DNA from: Platycnemis pennipes
Taxonomy: Eukaryota > Arthropoda > Insecta > Odonata > Platycnemididae
DNA length: 64,000 nt
Assembly (NCBI GenBank): GCA_933228895.1
Contig: OW121852.1
Location: forward strand, 131,807,544-131,871,543
Reading direction: 5' to 3'
Under the pieces are notes generated by a model. It did not search any database. It was given only the letters and a program-made list of their open reading frames with translations, and was not told the DNA's origin. Both the position numbers and the translations under genes were made by a program. Shown in pieces: positions 25,275 to 36,713 of the stretch; the first letter of the stretch is position 1; each line of letters opens with the position of its first letter.

Positions 25275-25434
25275 AGTAAAAATAAAAGTACTTAGTTAAC
25301 TCCACAATTTATTTTGAATGACTCGAATGGTGTCAACCCTTCAAGGACTCCTGATGATGACCTGTAAAGGTTGAAACTGGTCGAGTCATTCAAAATAAAT
25401 TGTGGAATTAACTAAGTACTTTTATTTTTACTAT
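25275..25434 (+). mobile_element. Minimal hammerhead element: 52-bp inverted arms around a ribozyme loop
   Basis: Left arm 25275-25326 and right arm 25381-25432 are reverse complements with one mismatch. The loop between is 54 bases and holds almost only the hammerhead core. The arm carries AATAAA then TTGTGGA after the cleavage site, as in the other members of this set. No room for any protein. Confidence 0.7.
25346..25387 (+). ncRNA. Hammerhead-ribozyme-like motif, best preserved copy
   Basis: CTGATGA 25351-25357, one extra T, stem II GACCT/AGGTT around GTAA, GAAA 25373-25376, two-pair stem III (A-C/G-T around TG), and a GTC cleavage triplet ending at 25382. The five bases before CTGATGA (GACTC) are the exact complement of the five after the triplet (GAGTC), giving stem I. 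This is type I topology with minimal stem III, as described for Penelope-like elements. The extra T next to CTGATGA is non-canonical. Confidence 0.65.
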
Positions 25435-26359
25435 GTCTAAATTCCACCAAGTAAACTTGCCGACCATCGATATTATACGACTTTTCTAGTATTCAACCGT
25501 CTGGTTTGAACCTTGGTTTGAAAATGGTGTCATCAGCCAAGGTCCTTAAGACACAGGTTCCTCCTGAGGTTCTTCATTCCTTTAAAAATAGCTGTGAGCC
25601 TAACCTTTAAAAGTTGGCGTTTAAATTGGCCTGCTCATGGTCCTGCTGGCCAGAATATGTGGAAATGTTATTTAAATAGTGGGAACGAAAATTCAGTCAA
25701 CAGGTCCCATATTTTGGTGGACCCTTTCATCTTATAAAGGCTGTGGAGTAATTTTGCCAAGCACTTGTTAAAATTTAACCACAGCAGTGATTTCTGAATA
25801 GATATTTTGTATTTGTCAAACAAAAGAAGTGAGCTTAATCATTTGGAACACCTGTAACTATAAAATAATGCGAGACCCAGAAGTCACTGTTGCCACCCCC
25901 CTCTCCAACCCTGAATCCTCTCAACAGCCATAAAATTCTTCCTCCCTTTCCCACCCAACCCTCTCTCTCTATCCCCACTACAATTCAAATTCAATTCCAC
26001 CATAAACCACTCCTCCGTCCAATTAGCTTCCCCTACTCCAGACAATATGCACAATGTAACCACAACTGGTGATGATACTCAAGCCTTGTATCCCAGGTGG
26101 TGTAAATCTATTCTAATGTTGTATTTAATAGTTTTTTTTTGTATTTTTTTGAAACGTCTGCATTGTTGTTTCCTGGTTTTCCAGATTGCAGCCCCTACTT
26201 TATTCTCTATTTATAAGCAGTAAACGGTATCATGTCAAGTTGTAAATGGATATCTCATAACCGGAGGTAGACTAAAATCTTCCTCCGGCTGACAAAGACT
26301 GCAGAGGCAGTCGACAGTTTCCTTTCCCGAAAATGGGGCATGTTTTGCATCTTGCGTTA
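25435..26359. other. No gene; pyrimidine-rich block
   Basis: 25890-26045 is a strongly C/T-rich block resembling the promoter-like tracts next to the hammerhead motifs elsewhere in this window, but no ribozyme core follows. The rest is AT-rich. Confidence 0.35.
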
Positions 26360-26890
26360 TTACAAGGAGTAGGGGGGGGGCTTTGATGGTGTGTAAGTAT
26401 TTGAGGAGAGGATTAAAGTGCTTTTAAAAATGCTGCCTCGGTTGGCTGAGCATCTGTAGGTTACAGAAGGGCAGACAGGGAATATTTTGGAGGTGGTGGT
26501 GCTGTTGGAAAGGATGGGGAAGAGTTCCTTAAGTATGAGTTTGAGGGAATGGTGCGCCAGGGAAGTAGGCAGTGCAGATGGAGGGGATGTTGTGGCGATT
26601 AGGAAGAGGAGGATTAGGCTCATAGGGAGTTTTATGGATTTTTTTGTTTAAAAGGGATTCTGGGTAGCCACAGTGGAGTAGAGACTTATGTAGGGTTGAA
26701 AGGAAGGTCCAGGTTATTGCAAATTGGTGGCCATGAATGGAGAGAGAGAAGGGAATAGACCATTTAGTATGGGAGGAATGGCAGCTGCTATAATGTAAAT
26801 ACTGAAGTTTGTTAGTTGGTGTGATGTGGACGGCGGTTTTGAATTTATTGTCAGATAGGGAAACGTTAACATCGAGGAAAGAAATGTTAG
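26360..26890 (-). pseudogene. Penelope-like reverse transcriptase C-terminal fragment
   Basis: On the - strand, 26880 onward encodes NISFLDVNVSLSDN, then TNKLQYLHYSSCHSSHTKWS followed by IPFS, the conserved FLDV ... PT...YL...SCHP.H.K..IP(Y/F)S block at the end of Penelope-like RTs. It degrades towards 26360. No GIY-YIG domain was found downstream. Confidence 0.75.
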
Positions 26891-26899
26891 TGTTAGAGA

Positions 26900-27020
26900 T
26901 GGTAGGTAGGTCCCTAGCCTCATACATCCGAGACACCTATCATTTCCTCTCCATATTGAACTCCATCACACTTCCCCCCAATCAACTCATCATTATGGCC
27001 ACCATAGATGTCACCTCCTC
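26900..27020 (+). pseudogene. Penelope-like reverse transcriptase N-terminal fragment, opposite strand
   Basis: The + strand encodes SYIRDTYHFLSILNS followed by LPPNQLIIMATIDVTSS. This resembles the block (.YI.DT.DFL..L......LP....LVTLDV.SLY) preceding the first catalytic Asp of Penelope-like RTs. It abuts the - strand fragment at 26360-26890, so two RT pieces point away from each other. Confidence 0.65.
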
Positions 27021-27960
27021 CTGTCGCCAGACTTCTGCTGTGTCCCTTGGATCAGGCCAGGTTGATCTCAGCAGGATGTCTAAATTTTGCATATTACAAA
27101 AGATCATACTCATTGAATTGCAACCTCATTCTAATTACCCAGTCCAAGTATTTTTTCCCATAATGAGAGGAATTTTAAGCACCTATAGGTGTATAATGTA
27201 TTCACCACGACCACACCTAAATTCAAGGCTCTTTCCTTTTAGAGGCAATCTAGCCTGTGTGTTTGTTGCAGATTTAATTACAGTCACCTAGTCTTTTAAA
27301 AGATGTTGGATTATTCCTCAATCGTCATAGAGCACACACTGACAACTGAAGAGAAAAATGAAGTTTAGATGTGCTCTATGAATAGGAAATTATGTACTGA
27401 GATTAACTTAATGGTGCAGTTAACTCCATTATCCTTTTGGTAGACAATGACAAGCTCTTCAGATGCAATCTGGCATTTTCCCATCACCTAAATAATCATT
27501 CAAAAATCATTTTTATTTTTTAGTAATTTGATTTGATTCTGCAACTTTTACTCTAACAATAATTTTCTTCCCAAAATTTTCTCAAAGCTTCCTCCTATGG
27601 GCTACTCCACGTCCCTGTTTTCCATTCTAAGGAACATTCCTCTCATGTTCTAGAGTTTTCTACTGGTTTCTACTCAGAAATCTGAATGGGAGCTGATCAC
27701 ATGCAAACGCAATCTTTAGATTTTTAGAATTTTTTTATAACTTGCGATTGTTGAGCCACGGCTTTGCACCCCAACCGATTGGCGAATGTCACTCACCAGC
27801 TGTGGTTCCAGCTCAGTGCCATAAGATGATGGTGCAGTTCACTCCGTGGGATCCCATCATGGACTCCCGCCAACAATGATCATCACCACACCACAGTCGT
27901 TCACCAAACTAAAAACTCACAACTGAGCGGTGGCATCGCCAATTGGTGGCAAAGCCTACA

Positions 27961-29380
27961 TCAAAAGAACAGGCTGACCTTTTAGAAGGCAGTGGACTAC
28001 AAGATGGAAGAGGACATGACTGTGAAATCAGTGGAAGAGAGATGGGTAAATATTAATAACGGTCAACAAAAAGAGGGTCACTTACCTCACTTCACCCCAA
28101 CACAGCAGTAAAGGACCTGAGGACAAATAAGTTGTCCGAATAGATGATATTCCTGCTGAGCTAATTAAAATTGGGGGAGAGAAGATATTTACCCAGCTGT
28201 ACAAAACCATGTGCGACATGTACTCTGCAGGAGAGATACTCATGGACTTTGAGAAGAACTCTATCATCCCTGTTCCAAAAAAAGGATAGGTCTGAGAACT
28301 GTGAAAATTTTAGGACCATATATGTCTGACGACACATGCCTTGAAGATATTGACAAGGGTTGTCTATAAAAGTATGGAATAAAAAGCTGAAGAGTTCCTG
28401 GATGAGGACCAATTTGGTTTCAGAAAAAACAAGGGCACAAGAGAAGTGATTTCTGGATCCTGGATGAAGAAGTTTCTGGATGAAGATCAATTTGGATTCA
28501 GAAAAGGCAAGGGTACAAGAGAAGTAATTGTGGGCCTCAGGGTGCTTATAAAGAAGAGAATGGAAAAGAACTTAACAACATTCGTTGCAGTTGTGGATTT
28601 GAAGATGGCATTTGACATTGGCATTTGATACTAAGGATTCTGAAGGAAATTTGTGGTGTGTCACAAGATGACTGAAGAATTATCAGCAGCTTGTATAAAA
28701 ACCAGGTGACTGCGATCTAATCAGGACCCAGCAGTAGAGAAGCAAGAGTAAAGAAAGGAGTGAGACAAGGTTGTGTGCTGTCTCCTATACTTACCTTTCA
28801 CATCTATTGTCTATATCGAGAAAGCCATACAAGTAGTAAAAAAAGAAAGTCTTTGGGAGTGAATATCCTCAGGGGAGAAAATTAGCGTGCTATTTTTCGG
28901 CAATGATATAGCAGTCATGTCAGAAAGAGAAAGAGATTTAAGGGTGGTCTCTAGTCTCCATAGAAAGGGCAATGGCTAAATATCACCTGAAGATCAAGGA
29001 AATGAAAACTAAGGTATTGGTATGCAGTAGGAGAAACGAGGCGAAGCCCAACTTTAAATTAGGAAAGCGAAAGCTTGAGGAGGTGAAAAAGAGTTGCTAT
29101 TTAGAAAGCCTTGAGAAGAGTGGAAGAAAAGAGAAGTCTGCTGAAAACTCAAAAAAGAAGAGTAGACAACTTATTTGGGTATATCATATAGACATGATGG
29201 CCTGATGAAGACAATTCATCCAGGGATAAGTGAATGGCAGAGGAACGCCTCGCATGACATAGCTAGAGTGAGTAGTGAAAGTGAAGGACTATGTGGATAA
29301 GAAGAGTTTGGCTGATTGGTGAATTGGGTGGAGACCTGTGTCCAACCAGTCTTTGGATTGTCGACTAATGATGATGATGT
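27961..29380 (+). mobile_element. LINE relic, family A, with 3' tail
   Basis: Fragments in three frames: AELIKIGGEKIFTQLYKTMC, then DQFGFRKGKGTREVIVGLRV, VVDLKMAFD, RQGCVLSP, the degraded YADD region (FGNDIAVMSE), and LKIKEMKTKVLVCS. The 3' end (29327-29380) matches, in opposite sense, the tails at 51400-51440, 56085-56130 and 61589-61640 and ends in a GATGAT run. Typical endonuclease-RT LINE found in many arthropods; multiple stops make it dead. Confidence 0.8.
28388..28530 (+). repeat. Tandem duplication of about 78 bp within the LINE
   Basis: The block encoding the (F/L)LDEDQFGFRK region occurs twice (28388-28452 and 28466-28530), about 86% identical by eye. The second copy retains the better reading frame. 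Confidence 0.8.
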
Positions 29381-29416
29381 GCCTTCTATCTTGAGGCAAA
29401 TAATTTTATTTATTTT

Positions 29417-29605
29417 TTAACTAAATGTAGACAAAACATTTTCTCCATTGATCAATGTCACCTTTTCGACAAGTGCATCACCAGCCACCTCTGAAAATTT
29501 TCCGCTTGCCTGAGCAGGAAGAGTTCCTGGTAAACTACGCACTTCAGGGTGTGTTGCAGCCTGGATAAAAATGGTTCCTGCATCTAAATACTTGGGTGAA
29601 GTCAT
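29417..29605 (-). CDS. Small ORF of 62 codons, unknown
   Basis: A complete ATG-to-TAA frame on the - strand begins MTSPKYLDAGTIFIQAATHP and ends VLSTFS. It is followed within a few bases by AATAAATAAAAT, which could act as a poly(A) signal. Composition looks protein-like, but I recognise no family. It lies right next to the 3' tail of the LINE at 27961-29380 and could be a transposon piece or a last exon. Confidence 0.3.
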   Translation of the reverse strand: MTSPKYLDAGTIFIQAATHPEVRSLPGTLPAQASGKFSEVAGDALVEKVTLINGENVLSTFS

Positions 29606-30395
29606 ATTTGTTGTGTAAGTGAACTATCTCATTTATTGTAATATGATAAGAGTGTGCTATTCCTCAATTATTTAGATGTTGTCTCGAAACTTTTTTACTA
29701 TTCAGCCTGCTTTTCTATTACTAGCAAAGCATAAGTTGTAGAAGAATGAAGTTTTTGATTCACTTCAAATTTATTACTATACTAATCAGAGTATTAAGCC
29801 AATGCATTTATTGCATTGTTAAGTTACCATAATACCACAAATTTCTTAGCAACAACTCTTCTAAGTCTATATTAATCAATACAAAATTCCCAGTGAAGTT
29901 ATATCATTAATACTAGGACTCTAGCTTCCTTTATATTTACAATTTCAACTCAGACTATCAGATTTTCTTATTGATAAGTTTTATAATATACAGACATTAA
30001 TAGAGTGAATACAATTGGGATAAAATGGCTACTTGCTACATTCCTATACAGGTGGAGTATGCTCATACATATCACTGAAGATGCATAATATTATGCTGAA
30101 GTGGACTATGGATAATCCAATATCTTCAAACAGCATGATAGAATCTTAACTAGAGATTAAATAATTCCTTGCTATGCTATATACCCTTGATTTTTTCTAA
30201 AATTTATCTATGTTTGTTAGTGAATATTTAATGCAGAATTTAATTAAATGACTGCCAATTCAATTTCTTACCTATCATTTGTTTTCTTTTGTTCTCCAAA
30301 TTGTGACATTAGTTACAACCAAGCACAAGGAATGAATAATGTCTATGAAGTATTATTTCTCAATTTTCATCTGTGAATTCGTGTTTATTTTTTAG

Positions 30396-30647
30396 ATCAG
30401 TCGCCAGTGCTACTACCAGCTAGGGTCTTACCACGAAAAGAACAATTGCTCTTCACAAAGCACATCACGTGAAAGGCTATGCAGAGAAAGAGACACCAAA
30501 GTCCCACCTTGTTATTCACCAACACCTAGGAATACAAGAAGCTGGCGCCAGCCGATGGAAATAAATGTCAGTCGTCCATATAATATGCTCTACTGCTCTT
30601 GCCACGCATGCTGTGCAAAGGAGATGTGTGCTTGTGAACAATTGGAT
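30396..30647 (+). CDS. Candidate internal exon of a Cys-rich protein
   Basis: A strong acceptor (TGTTTATTTTTTAG) precedes 30396 and a consensus donor (GAT|GTGAGT) follows 30647. The 252 bases are exactly 84 codons, open in phase 0. The product is rich in Cys, Ser and Arg, with YCSCHACCAKEMCACEQLD near its end. It joins in phase to the exon at 32843-32980. Nothing upstream in this window was identified as the preceding exon, and the family is not recognised. Alternative: an unusually open repeat fragment. The two matching splice phases argue for a real gene. Confidence 0.5.
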
Positions 30648-31590
30648 GTGAGTAGCATTTTCCTCTGACCATTCTTGGGGGAAGTCATCATTTTCCTGTT
30701 TGTCTCTGGAGACAATGTAACATATGCTCATGTGTCCTGTCGAATTCTTCAGAGTGAGACTCATTCCAAAATTTGACGTGGGTCCATTGCCTCAGAAGCA
30801 GACCTTTATCTATATATATATAAATGAATGTATGTGTGTCTGTGTGTGTGTGTGTCCTTTATGCATTACTACACCATTCATCGGATCGCCATGAAACTTT
30901 GGGAAGTTGTTGAGTACATTCCCGAAAAGAGGACTACGGAATCGATATTTCAATATCGATACTTTATCGATATAATAACACTAAAGTATCGATAAATCGA
31001 TACATTATTGATACAAAATTGAGGTGAAATTATTTAGTTTTTTAAAAGGAATGTATCGTTGCAATATCGATACTGTATCGAATGTATATAATGTGTTTGT
31101 CCTTTATGCATTACTACACCATTCATCGGATCGCCATGAAACTTTGGAAAGTTGTTGAGTACGCTCCGAGAAGGTTTATATAAAATCGTTAAATCAATAT
31201 CGATACTGTATTCTACTTTGTGACGGCATGTAAAGACGTTAAAATTATATACAAATATGCGTGTCCAGCTGCAAAACAATCGATCAGCTGAGATATACAT
31301 AAATTGCTGGAAATTGGGAACGGAAAGGTGCCGGTTGATCTGACCTCAGGAAAAATTCATTGCCTCATAACTTTTGCAATTTAGTAACGTCAAAAGAAGA
31401 AATGGTTGAAAAAGTATTTCCCAATATTCAAATCAATTATAAGGATCACAATTGGCTAAGTGAACAAGCTATTCTTGCGGCCAAGAACAAAGACTTCTGC
31501 GAACTAAACAATATTATTCAGTCTAACACTCTAAACGACGCAGGCACATATGTACAAGACTGTCGACGATGTTGTGGAAGCAGATGATTC
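30648..31590. repeat. Intron with duplicated Helitron-like segment
   Basis: TCTATATATATATAAATGAATG at 30810-30831 resembles Helitron 5' ends and is followed by a GT run. A segment from TGTCCTTTATGCATTACTAC through GAAACTTTGG and GTTGTTGAGTAC occurs at about 30854-30920 and again at about 31097-31162. Between the copies is a run of ATCGATA-type repeats (30940-31080). No helicase domain seen. Confidence 0.45.
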
Positions 31591-31708
31591 AATGGGGTCA
31601 TTTACCATATTTTTTAATTGCCGAATCTGATAGAGTTTGTAAAATAAAAGGACCCATATTTTTCCGTTTTCTGATCCGACAATTATTTCCCGAGTTATAA
31701 GCGGCGAA
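31591..31708. mobile_element. Non-autonomous TIR element, copy 3 (left end only)
   Basis: Begins AATGGGGTCATTTACC and follows copies 1 (11295) and 2 (54894) for about 118 bases, then stops abruptly at GCGGCGAAAC where LINE sequence begins. It was probably cut by that LINE insertion. Confidence 0.75.
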
Positions 31709-32842
31709 ACTTGCTACACTACAAGCGTTACCATTGATTTGCACTAACTGCTTTCGATCACACATATATGAGGCCATAAATTTTAGTTCAGTGCCTTGGA
31801 AGCCATGATGCTGTAATTTCTGTTTGAAGTATTTTATGATCAATGTAGTTTAGAAAATGACATTTAACTTGAGTAAGAGCATTGCCTTATCAGAAGCCAT
31901 ATGTAGGTACCTCTATGAGATATGCCCAAGTCAGTCTTTGTTCGATGTAGTTTATAGATGTTGGTGTTTGTTTATGAAGGTAAGTTCATTTGTGCACAGT
32001 GTGTGATTTGAAGACAAAAAGAACAGTTTGAATTTTCTATCGTTCTTATATTCTAAGTAACCTATTACTTGAGACAGTGTTCCTTCAACAGTCACATTAT
32101 TTGTATTTGTATTTCTCTTATCTATTCGGCATACGGTTAACATTGATGTGTTATTGTCAGTCTATTTTGGAGAATTTTACTCTCATGTAATCTATAGTAT
32201 TCTTTTCTGGGGTTCTTCACCAAAGGCTAGTGTTATATTTAAAATACAGAAAAGAATTGTTCGACTTATGTGTAATGTACCCTTCAATGCACCATGTCGC
32301 CCTCTTTTTAAAAAACTTTGCATCCTGCCTCTTCCATGTGTCTATATATATGCTGCAATCACCTGTGCTAAACAATCTCTGTAGTTATAGCCAAAATTAC
32401 TTTTATCACAGTGATAACACCAGGAGTGCTGCAAACCTATACCAAACTTATGTCAGGACTAGACATGCTGCACTAGGACCGAAAAATATGGGCCTTATAC
32501 TATTTAACAAGTTACCAATTGAAATAAAAAACTGCGAATCATTCAGAGCGTTCAAATTCGCCCTATATCAATACTTAAAAATAAATATCTTCCACTCAGT
32601 TGACAAATATATGCAGCAATTATAACAATTATATCTTATATTAACATTGTCTTGACTTGGCCTATATTTGTATATAAAAACAAATCGCTGGTCACTTTAA
32701 TGTAGTATTTGTATTAAAATATGTATATATATTTTATTTTTTGTATTGGATAAATTATTTTTTGTATCTGTAAATGACGGATCCTAAACCTGCACATGTT
32801 TGTATGGTCGTTAGAGAATAAATTCTATTCTATTCTTTTCAG
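31709..32842 (+). mobile_element. LINE 3' fragment with inverted 5' part
   Basis: 31709-31890 encodes on the - strand an RT piece (LQHHGFQGTELKFMASYMCD), while 32148-32625 encodes on the + strand the C-terminal region of the same kind of LINE (FKIQKRIVRLMC, CRPLFKKL, DNTRSAANLYQ). The + strand part ends in AATAAATTC and TATTC repeats at 32816-32838. Opposite orientation of 5' and 3' pieces is the hallmark of twin-primed LINE integration. Confidence 0.7.
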
Positions 32843-32980
32843 AGCAGCTCAGCACGGGAGGGAATGAAAGATAACAGTCAATGGATGAATGAAGAATATG
32901 ATGAGCACTTCTGTTCTACATATCAAAGAGGGTATTCCAAAGATTGTGAGTTTTATCAAAGCATGTATGCTCTTGATTAG
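32843..32980 (+). CDS. Candidate terminal exon of the Cys-rich gene
   Basis: Acceptor CTATTCTTTTCAG precedes 32843. The frame continues in phase 0 from the exon ending at 30647 and runs 45 codons to TAG at 32978-32980. The product has MNEEYDEHFCSTYQ and a C-terminal YQSMYALD. The pyrimidine tract of its acceptor seems to be made of the TATTC tail repeats of the LINE that ends here. No poly(A) signal was identified with certainty downstream. Confidence 0.45.
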   Translation, partial: SSSAREGMKDNSQWMNEEYDEHFCSTYQRGYSKDCEFYQSMYALD

Positions 32981-35900
32981 TGGTGTTACCTTTCATGCAC
33001 CTCCACAAAGGATGTAGAAAACAGGAGCCGAGACGAAGAGGAAAGGCAGTTGATCGGAGAGAGACTTCAGAGTCTAAGTATCTACTGTCGGCGCAGAAAT
33101 TATGTGTACTCGAGTTTGAATACGAATTACAAATTAATAGCTGGGCCCACAGAAAAACTAATCACACCTTAATTTTCCTTATTTCATTCTGCATTATTGG
33201 ATTGCAGCCATAAATTTTAAAAGGCATTTTCATATTTTTCACAACAGTTGTAACGTAAAAGTGCCTGTTTTTGACGGTGTTCGAGAGAAGCACCAACTTT
33301 GATGACTCGTAAATCAATAAAAAGGCGTTCAGTTGCAACCAAAGTTTGAATAATGATAGATGTATGCAGTTTAAGCCGTGCAGTGTTGCCTTGCCGAGGG
33401 AACTCACTTTCGCCAGTATAAATACCAATCAATTTAAATTATACGCATGTGTTGAAATATTAGACAATAACATATTGGATACGTTCAGGACATGTGGATT
33501 ATAACGCGATAAAGAACAAAATTCAACGACACCCCAGTTTTGAAATGTTAACTTTTTATAAAATTGATAACTTTTCTTCTATTAAAGTTATACCCTGGAA
33601 ACTTGCAGAGTGCATGGAAATCTCGGTTCTGAAAAAAACCATTTGAGACGGCAGTGCACCAGTTCAATAGGTTGAACTGGTGTTTTCTGCTGAACCAGTG
33701 TTTTCTCCTGAACCAGAGTTCTCTCCTGGACCGGTGTTTTCTACTAAAACGGTGTATTCGACTGAACCATTTTTTCTATTGAACTGTTTTTCCTTGTGTA
33801 CCACGTTTTTTGTCACTCAAAAGGTTTTTTTGCCAAATTTTTATTATACCTGTTTTTTAAGACGTGTTTTTTCCTACAAGAGGATACTTCTTAATAATGC
33901 GGGTATGGTTTTCCTAGACTGACCAGTAAAAAATGAGAAAGTTTGCGTCAGCCAATGGTTATTATGCAAGGCTTGGGAATATATGCATAGCCTTTTGTTA
34001 TTGCAACAGTGATGAAATTTGCATTATTGTTGATGGAAGACATTGCAAAATTTCCATAGATATTCACTTGGCACGACGTGTTTTGTTGTTAAAACAACAT
34101 TATCAAGTGCCTTGATCAGCCTTGATGATAATGCTGTTGTGACAACGAAATGCATCGTGCTAAGTTACTAACTTATGCCTGGTGAATGAAAAGCTCGCTA
34201 GAGACAGAGCGACTGGTGTCTGCCTACGGACGAAATCTCTCCAATTGAATAAAAAGAGACGTTTCAGGCATTATATGGTGGAATAATGGTTTTTTTTTGT
34301 GGAAAATTGCCAAACTTATTTAATTAATAACTCTCCAATTGAGATCTGATTTACGTGCTTCCAGAGAGTTGATGTATGTGAGGCAAGGTTGAATGCTTTC
34401 GTCTGTGGCTCATAGATATCTGCCTTTCTTAGTCAACATTTCCTTTATCTTTCATCTTGGCAACGATTATGGGGTGAAGGTCTATGACCCCATTTTTGAG
34501 ACATTGTTAAAAATTGGCAACCTGCAAAACACCTGAAAATTTCTGGCGACATAGGGTGTCACATCAAATTTTGCCTTAGGTAACCACATTTTCCTTAAAT
34601 TTACCATTATTTAAATTAATATTCATTTAAAAATATCTTAACCATCCTTTGCCGTAAAATAATTCATGGAAAGAACTTACAATATTGAGCATTAATAATC
34701 AACGCCAAAATGCTCAAATTTCGTTTGTATTTGGCGCTTCTTATGCACGATAATTCCAATCCATGCATGCATTCCGGACACGAATTTTGAAGCTGACGTA
34801 AGCAGTTTCGTTATCCTCTCACTTCTTGCGTGTGGCCGAGATAGATAGGAACTTGAAACAATGCTCCTTCCTCCACGAAGTCTCCCAAAACCAACTGCAT
34901 TGGTGTAATAAAAATTGCTACTGCACTAACCTGAAGGATTATTAACTCTTTCTTATTCGTTGTAACTGTCGAAAAAACAATATAGCATGAAAAAATGATA
35001 CATCCTGTTGAGTTATGTCTGTGACAATGCTTTACATGGGTGAGTGCTCGCTCTGCCTTCTAGTGGCCGATTATTTATAGGACGACAACCAGACAGACAA
35101 CTTATAGCACAGGAAAGTTCACAGGCGTGGTCGCCAGCCATCCTGGCTGCAAGCAGAGATCAGCGAACGATCATCGGTGTTTCAGAACCGCTTCCCCCGT
35201 GCACCGGTTCTGAACCGATGCCCACGTACCCCAGTTTAGAACCACCTCCCTGGTGCACCGGTTCAAAACTGCTTCCCCGGTGCACAGGTTTTTTTCCTGT
35301 TTCTGAACTGGCCTGCCGGTTCAGACAAAAACCGAACCACTGAACTGGTGCACCGGAAAACTGCCCAGCCCTAGGGAGGGGAGTGGCTGGTGGAACGAGA
35401 TGAAGGTTGCTTTGTGGAGTCAGTTAGGTTCAATTTTATCAAAATGCATGTATTCTGTTTATTTTCTCATTCCTCGTTCATGAAAGAGTGTGCTCAATTG
35501 CTATGGTAATGGACACATACGATAGGAGAGTGGATTGCTGATTAGGTTGTGACAAAAGAATGGACGAGCCAAATCACCCAGGACAGATTCACTTAAGATT
35601 CTTTAAGATAAAGGGTATATGCTTGGCCAATGAGAATGGAGCTGAGAAGTTGGTACCTTACAAAATCTACTTCACATGAAAGTGAAAAGGTTCCATTCTT
35701 TGTTCATTCCCAAGCAACCATAAGAACCTCATACCACCAATTGTTTCCTCTTCAGCATGCCTGCGTCGCAAGCCAGATGGAAGGGGAGCAGAAGACCTGT
35801 GCTACCCTGTAAAGTGCTTGGAAAACTTGGCATATCCTCAAATAAGGGACCCATCAACGCGCAGGATAACCCCTAAAGGAGGAATAAACCCGGTAATATT

Positions 35901-36713
35901 GAGATCGTTTGAAGCTGGAGGTGAGTAGCACTTCCTTCTCAAGCATTCTATCTTTTAGGAGACATAAAAGGGAAAAATGAAAAAAAGTAGGCAAACCCCA
36001 GACTGCCTCCTTCGTCATACTATGCATTGCGGTCTTGAAGATAATACATAACTCTTTTAATTTCTCAACATTGAAGTCAACAAGGCACCTCAAATCTGAT
36101 GGCCTTGTCCCCAACTTGAGCAATTCTGTGCAGATATGCAGACAAAAATAGAACTTTATTATCCATAGGAAAATACCTACATTTGCATAGAACCATCAAT
36201 GACATTTCTGTACTCAATTGTCCTTATGAATGCAGAAAACATAATATTCCACCTCAAAGGAAGGAAATGAGCTTATATGAAGCAATATATTCTCTCATTC
36301 CAAACTCGATGCTTTTAGTCGCACTCATAACCATTTGACCAACATCTACATGAAGTCAAAGAGATGTTTTCACATCTATTACAGTAGAAGCTCTATATAA
36401 CAAGAGCTATTGGGAACAAAAAAATCACTCGCTATATCAAACTCTCATTCATACCGAAGATGCTTAAATAATCACTCTACAGCCAATTCCTACAACTTTG
36501 ACGCTAGTTTAACTGATATTGTGGGTGTTTTGAGCGAATAGCCTGGCAATTCCATTAAGATAGCTATTCAAAACTAATATACCCATTTATTTAATTGACC
36601 TGAGGGTGTATTTACTGTCAATGATGCTTAATTTTCCCAAGTACAGATGTAGACTCCAACCATAACTTGGTGGTTGTAGGATATTTCAAGCCTGCTGCGT
36701 GAACAATGGTGAA
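32981..36713. repeat. Intergenic stretch with GAACCGGT-type repeats
   Basis: 33655-33785 has about five imperfect tandem units of 24 bp around GAACCAGTGTTTTCTCCT. 35165-35365 has repeated GGTGCACCGGTTC units ending at CTGCCCAGCCCTAG, a hAT-like terminus. 34121-34165 (CTTGATGATAATGCTGTTG, CAACGAAATGC) looks like a decayed hammerhead with a partner arm at 34090-34107. A pogo-like TACAGTAGAAGCTC end lies at 36380. No gene recognised. Confidence 0.4.

Noticed and set aside
26066..26090. CTGGTGATGATACTC as another hammerhead core
   Set aside because: No GAAA block or stem II follows, although a pyrimidine-rich tract precedes it.
30810..31170. Autonomous Helitron
   Set aside because: Only a TC-TATATA-type 5' look-alike and a duplicated segment; no Rep/helicase coding and no CTRR end identified.
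34100..34165. Full hammerhead call for TTGATGAT...GTTG/CAAC...GAAA
   Set aside because: GTTG/CAAC and GAAA fit, but the spacing and cleavage triplet do not; kept only as a decayed look-alike within the intergenic entry.
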